Source: Opitutia bacterium (GTDB lineage: Bacteria > Verrucomicrobiota > Verrucomicrobiia > Opitutales > UBA953). Taken from it: a stretch of DNA of 64,000 nucleotides. Positions within the stretch are counted from its first letter, which is position 1; every line of letters begins with the position of its first letter. The notes beneath the pieces are model-generated. The model was not told the DNA's origin, made no database searches, and worked only from the letters and a program-made list of their open reading frames with translations. The stretch lies in assembly GCA_003569245.1 (NCBI GenBank), contig BGOM01000021.1, positions 1 through 64,000 on the forward strand, given 5' to 3'. A program made the translations under genes and the position numbers. Shown here one piece after another: positions 11,027-19,699 of this stretch.

Positions 11027-11052
11027 TGAAAAGCCCGCCGGGTGGCGGGCTT
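11027..11052 (-). terminator. Terminator after carboxynorspermidine synthase
   Basis: On the minus strand AAGCCCGCC-ACCC-GGCGGGCTT is followed by TTC. It lies between the synthase stop and the nspC start, so nspC may depend on readthrough or its own promoter. Confidence 0.7.
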
Positions 11053-11066
11053 CGTCGGGCGGCCGG

Positions 11067-12263
<1,197 letters not shown>

Positions 12264-12399
12264 AGGGTTGGCTTGTTTTCTGTCCACATGGGGGGAGGGG
12301 GGAAGCAAAAAGGATGCACAGGTCGGCCCCGCCCGGGTGACGTTCCGGCGACAGGGCTTCTCCGGCCGCCGGAGCGGCCTTCAAAGGCGTCCTTTTGGC

Positions 12400-12476
12400 T
12401 GGCGGGATGGACGGGACTCGAACCCGCGACCTCCTACGTGACAGGCAGGCGCTCTAACCAACTGAGCTACCACCCC
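12400..12476 (-). tRNA. tRNA-Asp (GTC)
   Basis: Read on the minus strand, the acceptor stem GGGGTGG pairs with CCATCCC. The D-arm has AGCTCAGTTGGTTAGAGC, the anticodon stem CCTGC/GTAGG holds loop CTGTCAC with anticodon GTC, and the T-arm is GCGGGTTCGAGTCCCG. Discriminator G73 and an encoded CCA follow. It lies downstream of proA. Confidence 0.97.
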
Positions 12477-12496
12477 GGACAGCCAAAAGGAAGGTG

Positions 12497-12526
12497 AACA
12501 AAGGTCCTCGCCCCCCCGCCTGTCAA
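12497..12526 (-). promoter_or_regulatory. Candidate promoter for tRNA-Asp
   Basis: A perfect -35 TTGACA on the minus strand is followed after 18 bases by TTTGTT, a weak -10. The -10 ends 20 bases before the mature tRNA 5' end. It lies just past the proA stop. Confidence 0.45.
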
Positions 12527-12542
12527 ACGGAAAACCCGCGAA

Positions 12543-13802
12543 TCAGGAGCGGACCTGGCCTTGGCCCGTGATTTCGAACTTCCAGGTGGTCAATTCGCGG
12601 ATTCCCATGGGGCCGCGGGCGTGCAGCCGGTCGGTCGAGATACCCACCTCGGCCCCGAAGCCGAACTCCCCTCCGTCGGTGAACCGGGTGCTGGCGTTCC
12701 AATAGACGCAAGCGCTGTCTACCTGGGCCAGGAAGGACCGGGCGGCCGCCTCGTCCTCGGTCAGGATGGCGTCGGAGTGGTGCGAACCGCAGGTCTCGAT
12801 GTGCTCCACGGCCTCGGCGAGGTCGGCCACCACCTTCACGTTGAGGATCAGGGCGAGGTGCTCCGTCCGGAAGTCGGCCTCGGTGGCGGCGCGGGCGCCG
12901 GGCATGAGGGCGAGGGCGCGGGCATCCGCGCGGACCTCGGTCCGCTGCGCCGCGAGGGCGGCGGCCAGGCCGGGCAGGAAGGTCGGCGCGATCGCGGCGT
13001 CGATGAGCACCGTCTCGGCCGCGTTGCAGGCGCTGGGGCGCTGGCACTTGGCGTTGACGATGATCGGCAGCGCCTTGGCCAGGTCGGCGCGCGCGTGCAC
13101 GTAGACGTGGCAGATGCCCGCGTCGTGCTTGATGACGGGGACCTTGGCGGAGTTGACGACGGCCTCGATGAGACCGGGGCCGCCGCGCGGCACGATGATG
13201 TCGACGATGCCCCGGAGCGAGCCGAGGGCCGGCACGGCCTCGCGGTCGGTGAAGGGCAGGAGCGTCACGCCCTCGGCGGGCAGGCCGGCGGCGCGCAGGC
13301 CGGCGCCGAAGGCGCGCGCGAGGGCGAGGTTGGTGCGGAGCGCCTCGCTGCCGCCGCGGAGCACGCAGCCGTTGCCGGACTTGAGGCAGAGCGCGGCGGC
13401 GTCGACCGTGACGTTGGGGCGCGACTCGAAGATGATGGCGACGAGCCCGATGGGCACGCGGCGACGGACGATCCGCAGGCCGTTCGGGCGCGTCCAGTCC
13501 TCGGTGACCTCGCCGACCGGATCGGGGAGCTTGGCCACGTCCTCGCAGGCGACGGCGATGGCCTCGAGGCGGGCGTGGTCGAGGCGTAACCGGTCGACCA
13601 TGGCCTCGCCCAGGCCTTTGGCACGGGCCAGGGCGAGGTCCTCGGCGTTAGCCGCGAGGATCGCGGCCTCGTCGGCCCGCAAGGCGGCGGCGGCGGCGCG
13701 GAGGGCCTGGTCGCGGACCGCGGCGGGGGCGAGCGCCAGGGCGCGGGAGGCCTGCTTCGCCGCCCGGGCGAGGGCGGTCACGCGCGCGAACAGGTCGCTC
13801 AT
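12543..13802 (-). CDS. proA: Gamma-glutamyl phosphate reductase
   Basis: ProA reduces gamma-glutamyl phosphate with NADPH to glutamate semialdehyde, the second step of proline synthesis. The 419-residue protein carries the aldehyde-dehydrogenase-like core: FESRPNVTVDAAALCLKSGN, CVLRGGSEA, and the catalytic cysteine in AKCQRPSACNAAETVL. The C-terminal STRFTDGGEFGFGAEVGIST and RGPMGIRELTTWKF are family signatures. The ATG overlaps the proB stop by four bases, so the kinase and reductase, which in other bacteria form a complex, are coupled. The length is typical. Confidence 0.96.
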   Translation of the reverse strand: MSDLFARVTALARAAKQASRALALAPAAVRDQALRAAAAALRADEAAILAANAEDLALARAKGLGEAMVDRLRLDHARLEAIAVACEDVAKLPDPVGEVTEDWTRPNGLRIVRRRVPIGLVAIIFESRPNVTVDAAALCLKSGNGCVLRGGSEALRTNLALARAFGAGLRAAGLPAEGVTLLPFTDREAVPALGSLRGIVDIIVPRGGPGLIEAVVNSAKVPVIKHDAGICHVYVHARADLAKALPIIVNAKCQRPSACNAAETVLIDAAIAPTFLPGLAAALAAQRTEVRADARALALMPGARAATEADFRTEHLALILNVKVVADLAEAVEHIETCGSHHSDAILTEDEAAARSFLAQVDSACVYWNASTRFTDGGEFGFGAEVGISTDRLHARGPMGIRELTTWKFEITGQGQVRS

Positions 13803-14563
13803 CGCAGGGAGAAGCGGGTGCCGAGCTTCTTGCCGGCGGCGAGCTCGAGCAGCACCTGCGGCCGGCGGCCGTGGGCGATGACCGTGTCGACGCCGCCCTC
13901 GGCGGCGATCTCCGCCGCCTGCAGCTTGGTCACCATGCCGCCGACGTTACGCTCGGAGCCGGCGCCGCCCGCGAGGCCGCGGATGGCGTCGTCGAGCTTG
14001 GTCACCTTCGGGATGCGGTCACCCGTGCCGTCGGACTTGGTCATGAGGCCGTCGACGCCGGACAGGATCACCAGCAGGTCCGCGCCCACCAGCGCCGCGA
14101 CGTGCGCGGAGAGCCGGTCGTTGTCGCCCACGCGGATCTCCTCGTCGGCGATGGCGTCGTTCTCGTTGATGATCGGGACGAAGCGCTTCCGCTTGAGCAG
14201 GAGGTCGAGGGTCGCGCGGGCGTTGCGCGTGCAGGCGCGGCTGTCGAGATCCCAGTAGGTGAGGAGCATCTGCGAGCCCAGGAGACCGTGGCGGGCGAAG
14301 TGGCGGCCGTAGACCGACATCAGCTCGGGCTGGCCGACGGTGGCGCAGGCCTGCAGCTCGCGGGCGTCCTTCGGGCGCTTCTCCAGGCCCATGGCGGTCA
14401 TGCCGGCGGCGACGGCCCCGGAGGAGACGATGACCACCTCGATGCCGCGCTTCATGAGGCCGGCGACCTGGTCGGCGATGCGGCCGATCTGGACGCGGTC
14501 GACCTTGCCGTCCTGGCGCGTGAGGAGACCGGAACCCAGTTTGATGACCCAGCGTTTCGACAT
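13799..14563 (-). CDS. proB: Glutamate 5-kinase, catalytic domain only
   Basis: ProB phosphorylates the gamma carboxylate of glutamate and is the feedback-controlled first step of proline synthesis. The 254-residue product covers the amino-acid kinase fold: WVIKLGSGLLTRQDG, EVVIVSSGAVAAGM, and VPIINENDAIADEEIRVGDN for substrate and ATP. It ends at KKLGTRFSLR, so it lacks the C-terminal PUA domain that brings E. coli ProB to 367 residues. Such short forms occur naturally, and nothing suggests truncation, since the stop is coupled to proA. It is the first gene of a proBA operon. A short gap separates it from ruvB upstream. Confidence 0.95.
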   Translation of the reverse strand: MSKRWVIKLGSGLLTRQDGKVDRVQIGRIADQVAGLMKRGIEVVIVSSGAVAAGMTAMGLEKRPKDARELQACATVGQPELMSVYGRHFARHGLLGSQMLLTYWDLDSRACTRNARATLDLLLKRKRFVPIINENDAIADEEIRVGDNDRLSAHVAALVGADLLVILSGVDGLMTKSDGTGDRIPKVTKLDDAIRGLAGGAGSERNVGGMVTKLQAAEIAAEGGVDTVIAHGRRPQVLLELAAGKKLGTRFSLR

Positions 14564-14616
14564 GAGTGGAAAGGGGAAACCTAGCGGAGGGAGTCCGCCG
14601 TTGTCCAGCGTCAGAG

Positions 14617-15657
14617 TTAGGCCGGGCTTCCGGGCGGGCGCAGGCCGACGGCCAGCCAGCCTTTCTCGGTCAGGACGCGTCCCTGCGGGGTGCGGGTCAC
14701 GTAACCCTCCTGCACGAGGAACGGCTCATGGACCTCCTCGAGCGTATGGGCGTCTTCGCCGATGGCGGCGCCGATGCTGCCCAGTCCGACGGGTCCGCCC
14801 GCGTGCTTCTCGGCCATCGCCCGGAGGAAGCGGTGGTCCATGTCGTCGAGACCGTGCCGGTCGATCTCGAGGAGCTCGAGGGCGGCGGCGACGACGGCGC
14901 GGTCCGCCTTCCCGTCGGCGCGCTCGAGCGCGTAGTCGCGGGTGAAGCGCAGCAGGTTGTTGACGATGCGGGGCGTGCCGCGGGCGCGGTGGGCGACCTC
15001 CGCGGCGCCGCCCGCGTCGAGGTCCAGGCCGAGGAGCCCGGCGTTGCGGCCGACGATGCTCAGCAGCTGTTCGCGCGTGTAGTAGTCGAGGCGCGTCTGG
15101 AGGGTGAAGCGGCTGCGCAGCGGCGCGGTGAGCAGGCCGGTGCGCGTGGTCGCGCCGACCAGCGTGAACTTCGGCAGGTCGAGCCGGACGGAACGCGCGT
15201 TCGGCCCCTGGTCGATCATGATGTCGATGCGGAAGTCCTCCATCGCGGAGTACAGGAACTCCTCGACCGTCTTCGGGATGCGGTGGATCTCGTCGATGAA
15301 GAGCAGTTCGCCTTCCTGCAGGCTGGTGAGCAGGCCGGCGAGGTCGGAGGCCTTCTCGACGACCGGACCCGAGGTGACGCGGATGGGCCGGCCCATCTCC
15401 TCGGCGAGGATCATGGCCAGCGTCGTCTTGCCGAGGCCGGGCGGGCCGTGGAGCAGGATGTGGTCGAGCGTGCGGCCTTCGCGGCGGGCCGCGCCGATCA
15501 TCACGCGCAGGCGTTCGACCGTGCGCGGCTGGCCCACGAAGTCGGCGAGCCGCGGCGGCCGCAGGCCGGCGTCGAGCGCCCGGTCAGGCCGGGCCACGCC
15601 GTCCTTGCCTCCGCTCGGCGGAGTCGGTTCATCGGCGGGTCGCTGGGCTCGGGCCAT
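14617..15657 (-). CDS. ruvB: Holliday junction branch-migration helicase RuvB
   Basis: RuvB is the hexameric AAA+ motor that drives branch migration with RuvA. The 346-residue product has RPPRLADFVGQPRTVERLRV, Walker A HGPPGLGKTTLA at ~70-81, Walker B ELLFIDEIHR, sensor 1 VGATTRTGLLTAPLRSRF and the winged-helix end GYVTRTPQGRVLTEKGWLA. The length equals the family norm. ruvA and ruvC are not in the window. It lies between murA and proB on the same strand, 37 bases after the murA stop. Confidence 0.97.
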   Translation of the reverse strand: MARAQRPADEPTPPSGGKDGVARPDRALDAGLRPPRLADFVGQPRTVERLRVMIGAARREGRTLDHILLHGPPGLGKTTLAMILAEEMGRPIRVTSGPVVEKASDLAGLLTSLQEGELLFIDEIHRIPKTVEEFLYSAMEDFRIDIMIDQGPNARSVRLDLPKFTLVGATTRTGLLTAPLRSRFTLQTRLDYYTREQLLSIVGRNAGLLGLDLDAGGAAEVAHRARGTPRIVNNLLRFTRDYALERADGKADRAVVAAALELLEIDRHGLDDMDHRFLRAMAEKHAGGPVGLGSIGAAIGEDAHTLEEVHEPFLVQEGYVTRTPQGRVLTEKGWLAVGLRPPGSPA

Positions 15658-15694
15658 ACGCCCACCGTGCGGAGTCGGCGGGTCTTGGCAACAT

Positions 15695-16987
15695 TCAGTC
15701 CTCGGCGAACCCCTTCGGCAGGTCGGCGGCCGGGCGGCGCGCGACGTCGGCGCCGAGGGCCCGCAGGCGCTCCTCGAAGCGTTCGTACCCGCGGTCGAGG
15801 TGGTAGAGCCGTTGGACCCAGGTCTCTCCCTGGGCGGCGAGCGCGGCGAGGATCAGGGCGGCCGAGGCTCGCAGGTCGGAGGCCATCACGGGCGCGCCGG
15901 AGAGCGGTTTGCCGCCGTGCACGCTGGCGACCGCGCCTTCGACGGCGATATCGGCGCCCATGCGCTGGAGTTCCGCGGCGTGCATGAAGCGGGCCGGGTA
16001 GACCTTCTCGGTGAAGGTGCTGCGGGCCGGCACGAGCAGCTGCAGGGCCATGAACTGCGCCTGCAGGTCCGTCGGGAAACCGGGATGGGGCGCGGTCACG
16101 ATGTCGACCGGCCGGGTCGGCCGGCCATGGGCGCGGATGAAGCCCGGGCCGGTCTCGACGGACACGCCCGCCTCGCGGAGCTTGCCGAGGAAGGCCTCGA
16201 GGTGCGCGGGCTCGGCGCCCTGGACGGTGACGTCGCCGCCGGTGATGGCGCCGGCGACGAGGTAGGTGCCGACCTCGATACGGTCCGGGATGATGGTGTG
16301 GTCGCAGCCGCGGAGCCGCGCGACGCCTTCCACGACGATCGTGGAGGTGCCTTGGCCCGAGATGCGGGCGCCCATCTTGGTGAGCAACGCGCAGAGGTCG
16401 ACGACCTCGGGTTCGCGGGCGGCGGTGAGGATGCGGGTGACGCCGGGCGTGAGCGTCGCGGCCATCACGAGGTTGGCGGTGCCGAGCACGGTGCTGCCCA
16501 TCGGGCCGCCCATGTCGACGTCGGTGCCGCCGGCGGCCGCGGCGTCGACGCGCACCAGGCCGCCTTCGGAGGTCACCGCGCAGCCGAGCGTCTCGAGCCC
16601 GCGCAGGTGGAGGTCGATCGGGCGCGGCCCGATGACGCAGCCGCCGGGGATCGCCATCTCGGCCCGCCGCAGCCGGCCGACGAGCGCGCCGAGCAGGCAG
16701 ACGGAGGCCCGCATCTTGCGGACGAGGTCGTAGGGCGTCCGGTGGGTGAGCGCGGCCGCGCGGATCACCCAGGTGCCCGGCGCGGGCTGCGCGACCTCGG
16801 CGCCTTGGTGGCGGAGGATCTCCGCCATGAAGCGGACGTCGCTGAGGTCGGGCACGCCGCGCAGCGTGACGACCTCCTCCGTGAGCAGCGCGGCGGCGAG
16901 GATCGGCAGCGCGGCGTTCTTCGCGCCCGCGGCGCGGACGACGCCCCGCAGGACCGGGCCGCCGTGGATGTGCGCGACTTCCAGCAT
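15695..16987 (-). CDS. murA: UDP-N-acetylglucosamine 1-carboxyvinyltransferase
   Basis: MurA transfers enolpyruvate from PEP to UDP-GlcNAc, the committed step of peptidoglycan synthesis, in the cytoplasm. The 430-residue protein has the substrate lysine in RAAGAKNAALPILAAALL (K23) and the reactive cysteine in PGGCVIGPRPIDLH (C117), so it should be fosfomycin-sensitive in principle. GFPTDLQAQFMALQ matches the conserved loop, and the ending GAD...ADLPKGFAED is slightly extended. The start ATG follows the terminator of the upstream RGG gene, so it likely has its own promoter. Confidence 0.96.
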   Translation of the reverse strand: MLEVAHIHGGPVLRGVVRAAGAKNAALPILAAALLTEEVVTLRGVPDLSDVRFMAEILRHQGAEVAQPAPGTWVIRAAALTHRTPYDLVRKMRASVCLLGALVGRLRRAEMAIPGGCVIGPRPIDLHLRGLETLGCAVTSEGGLVRVDAAAAGGTDVDMGGPMGSTVLGTANLVMAATLTPGVTRILTAAREPEVVDLCALLTKMGARISGQGTSTIVVEGVARLRGCDHTIIPDRIEVGTYLVAGAITGGDVTVQGAEPAHLEAFLGKLREAGVSVETGPGFIRAHGRPTRPVDIVTAPHPGFPTDLQAQFMALQLLVPARSTFTEKVYPARFMHAAELQRMGADIAVEGAVASVHGGKPLSGAPVMASDLRASAALILAALAAQGETWVQRLYHLDRGYERFEERLRALGADVARRPAADLPKGFAED

Positions 16988-16990
16988 GTC

Positions 16991-17024
16991 CGGAAAAGAA
17001 GCGGGGGCGCCGGTCGGCGCCCCC
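16991..17024 (-). terminator. Terminator after RGG-box gene
   Basis: On the minus strand GGGGGCGCC-GACC-GGCGCCCCC is followed by GCTTCTTTTCC. It lies between the RGG-protein stop and the murA start. Confidence 0.75.
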
Positions 17025-17031
17025 GTCTGGT

Positions 17032-17952
17032 TCAGCCTTCGCGCGGGCCGTTGCGATCGCCGCGGGGGCCGCGGGAGTCGCCGCGTCCGCCACGGTGGCC
17101 ACCCCGGTCGCCGCCGCGTCCGCCGCGGAAGTCGCCGCGGCCACGGCCGCCGCGCTGACCACGGTCGCCGCGGTCATGGCGTTCGCCGCGGTGTTCGCCG
17201 CGGGGCGGGTGGGCGGGACGTTCCGCCGGCACGAAGACGGCCTTGTCGGGGATGCCGAACAGGGAGGCGAGCTTGCGCTTCACCGTCGCCCAGAAGCCGA
17301 TGGGGGCCTGGACGGGGATCACGACGGGCTCGATCTGGATGCGCGGGCGTTCCTCGCGGCGCGGGCGATCCTCGCGACGAGGGCGGTCGCCGTGCGGCGC
17401 GCCTTCCTGGCGGGGTTCACGGGGCTCGCGCGGTTCGCGGCGTTCGCGGGGCTCGCGACGCGGGCGACCTTCGAAGGCGCTGCCGTCCGACGGGATGCCG
17501 GGCTGGCGGCCTTCGGTCGCCGGGGCGCCTTCGGCCTGCTCCGCACGCGGCTCGCGCGGTTCGCGGCGTTCGCGGGGCTCCCGACGTTCGCGCGGTTCGC
17601 GGTGCGAGGCGCTCGGCTGCTTGGCGCGGTCGCCGGACAGCGACTCGGTGAGCTCGGCCGGATTTTCCACGACGCCGATGGTCGGGCGGGAGGCCTGGCC
17701 GGGAGCGGTCGGGGCGCCGCCACGGGGCGTGCCACGGCGACCGAACTGCTTCGGCGGCAGGATCGTGCCGGGGGCGGCGGCGGGTTCGTTGGTGGCACCG
17801 ATGACGGACAGGGGAGGAAGTTCCGCATGGGCGGACTCCAGCTTGGCTTCACGGATGCTCGGGGTGGGGGTGCGGACTTCGTTGGTGACCGCGTCCGCGG
17901 CGGTCTGGTGGGAGGAGACTGGCTCCTGGCCCGGGTTTTCTTCTTGGCTCAT
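17032..17952 (-). CDS. Disordered RGG-box protein, putative RNA-binding
   Basis: No named family is recognised. From the ATG at 17952 the 306-residue product begins MSQEENPGQEPVSSHQ and has an acidic to neutral N-terminal third. Tandem arginine/glutamate repeats (REPRERREPRERREPREPR, then a second block) span ~120-200. A short ordered-looking helix, GFWATVKRKLASLFGIP, with FVPAE follows, and an RGG/RG-rich tail (RGGRGRGDFRGGRGGDRGG) makes up the last ~60 residues. RGG boxes in other proteins bind RNA and favour phase separation; that role is inferred here. It is the next gene after rny on the same strand. An in-frame upstream ATG at 18138 exists, but that stretch holds a GC hairpin and a promoter-like site, so the shorter start is preferred. 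Confidence 0.65.
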   Translation of the reverse strand: MSQEENPGQEPVSSHQTAADAVTNEVRTPTPSIREAKLESAHAELPPLSVIGATNEPAAAPGTILPPKQFGRRGTPRGGAPTAPGQASRPTIGVVENPAELTESLSGDRAKQPSASHREPRERREPRERREPREPRAEQAEGAPATEGRQPGIPSDGSAFEGRPRREPRERREPREPREPRQEGAPHGDRPRREDRPRREERPRIQIEPVVIPVQAPIGFWATVKRKLASLFGIPDKAVFVPAERPAHPPRGEHRGERHDRGDRGQRGGRGRGDFRGGRGGDRGGHRGGRGDSRGPRGDRNGPREG

Positions 17953-18106
17953 GTTTCTGTGGTTGGGGCGGCCTTCGTTTGGGCCGACCGGTGGATGCGG
18001 CGCCTCCGGAGTGGGGGCGTGCCGCGGTGGTTCGGGCTCTTTAGGAATGGAGGACGATCCTCCAAGGGCACCGAGGGACCCCGGGTCGGGGACCCGGGGA
18101 GAGTTG

Positions 18107-18135
18107 TGAATAAGTTGATACGAACCGCTTAACAA
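18107..18135 (-). promoter_or_regulatory. Candidate promoter and leader of RGG-box gene
   Basis: TTGTTA, 17 bases, then TATTCA on the minus strand, placed just after the rny stop. Downstream in the 5' leader lies a perfect 9-bp hairpin, CCCCGGGTC-CCC-GACCCGGGG (18079-18099), with no T-run, so it is more likely a leader structure than a terminator. Confidence 0.3.
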
Positions 18136-18147
18136 CAAGAAACCACC

Positions 18148-19584
18148 TCACCGGGCCTCTTCGGTGAACCTTTGTTCACGAATGAGCAGGATTTTCACCG
18201 TTCCCGGGTAGGAAAGCTTCTCCTCGACGCTCTGGCGGATCCGGCGGGTCAGCTCGGCGGCGGCGGTCTCGTCCACCTTGCCCGGGTCGACGATGACGCG
18301 GAGCTCGCGGCCGGACTGGAAGGCGAACGCCTCCTGCACGCCGTCGAAGGAGCGGGCGATCTCCTCCAGCCCGCGGGCGCGCTGCACGAAGCTTTCGAGG
18401 GTCGAGGCGCGGGCGCCGGGGCGGGAGCCCGAGGCGCCGTCCGCGATGATGACCAGCGGCGCGTAGAGGCTCTCGGCTTCCACCTCGCGGTGGTGGGCGG
18501 CGACGGCGTTCACGACGCGCGGGTCCTCGCCCAGCCGCCGGAGGAGCGCGGCGCCCGCGAGCGCGTGGCTGCCGCCGGCCTCGGCTTCGATGGCCTTGCC
18601 GAGGTCGTGCAGCAGGCCGGCCCGTTTGGCCGGGATCGGGTCGATGCCGATCTCCGCGGCGAGCATCGCGCACAGCTGCGCGACCTCGACGGAGTGGGCG
18701 AGGGTGTTCTGGTTGGCGGAAAGGCGGAAATGCAGGCGGCCGAGCAATTCCTCGACGGCCTCGTCCATCGGCGGCAGCCCGAGCCCGCGCACCGCGTCGC
18801 GGCCCAGCCGGCGGGCCTGCTTCACCACCTCGTCGGCGGCGGTGCGGACATTGTCCTCGATGAGCGTCGGGGTGATCCGGCCGTCCTTCACGATGCGTTC
18901 CAGCGCGATGCGCGCGACCTCGCGCCGCACCGGGTCGAAGCACGAGACCAGCACCTGGCCGGGCGTGTCGTCGATCAGCAGCGTGGCGCCGGTCGTCTGT
19001 TCGAACGTGCGGATGTTACGGCCCTCGCGGCCCACGATGCGTCCCTTCATCTCCTCGTTCGGGAGGAAAACCAGCACGGAGGTGGCGTCCTGCGTCGTCT
19101 GCGTGGTCAGCCGCTGCATCGCGGAGAGCAGCTTGCGCCTGGCCTCGTCGGCGACCTCCTGCTCGGTCTGGTCCAGCAGCTCGTGGCGCAGCCGACGGAC
19201 CTCCTCGCCCAATTCCCGCCGCAGGGTCTCGATCGTCAACGCGCGCGCCTGCTCGGCCGTCAGTCCCGCCAGGCGTTGGAGTTCGGAGGTCAGTCGCTCG
19301 CGCTCGCGGGCGGCTTCCGCGTGCAGGGCCTCCGTCGCCTTGGTCCGGTCCGCGGCCTCGCTCGCCAGGCGGTCGGCCAGGCGCTTCTCGTCCTCGGCCT
19401 CGGCCCGGAGCTCCGCGGCCTCCAGCGCGGCCTCGCGCCGGGCCAGTTCGACCTCCGCCCGGAGCTTGGCCTCGCGCAGCGCCCCGCGGCTGTTCTCGTG
19501 CCATTTGGCGATGGCGTAGGCCGCGATCGCCCCGCAGGAGAACGTCACGGCGGCGATGAAGCTTTGGTCGGCGGCGGCCGGCAT
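18148..19584 (-). CDS. rny: Ribonuclease Y
   Basis: RNase Y is a membrane-anchored endoribonuclease that starts mRNA decay. The 478-residue product has an N-terminal hydrophobic anchor (FIAAVTFSCGAIAAYAIAKW) and a ~120-residue coiled coil (LRAEVELARREAALEAAELR onwards). The KH domain reads EMKGRIVGREGRNIRTFEQT, and the HD domain has NQNTLAHSVEVAQLCAMLA and the metal motif AGLLHDLGKAIE. The C-terminal VEEKLSYPGTVKILLIRE is typical. I chose the ATG at 19584; the one at 19617 adds 11 residues. It is divergent from rodA with ~115 bases between. Confidence 0.95.
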   Translation of the reverse strand: MPAAADQSFIAAVTFSCGAIAAYAIAKWHENSRGALREAKLRAEVELARREAALEAAELRAEAEDEKRLADRLASEAADRTKATEALHAEAARERERLTSELQRLAGLTAEQARALTIETLRRELGEEVRRLRHELLDQTEQEVADEARRKLLSAMQRLTTQTTQDATSVLVFLPNEEMKGRIVGREGRNIRTFEQTTGATLLIDDTPGQVLVSCFDPVRREVARIALERIVKDGRITPTLIEDNVRTAADEVVKQARRLGRDAVRGLGLPPMDEAVEELLGRLHFRLSANQNTLAHSVEVAQLCAMLAAEIGIDPIPAKRAGLLHDLGKAIEAEAGGSHALAGAALLRRLGEDPRVVNAVAAHHREVEAESLYAPLVIIADGASGSRPGARASTLESFVQRARGLEEIARSFDGVQEAFAFQSGRELRVIVDPGKVDETAAAELTRRIRQSVEEKLSYPGTVKILLIREQRFTEEAR

Positions 19585-19699
19585 GGTGCGGGCGGGCCCG
19601 GGAGGCCCGGGCGTCACGCTTGCCCGAACCGCCTTGGTCGCAAGCCCTTTCGGGAGGTTCGCCTTGCTTCAGCGGGGCTTTCCGTGGTTGTCTGGCGGC

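Noticed and set aside
17037-17600. Repeated units that could suggest a CRISPR or tandem repeat array
   Set aside because: The repeats are in frame and encode RGG and REPRERR tracts of a disordered protein; there are no regular spacers.
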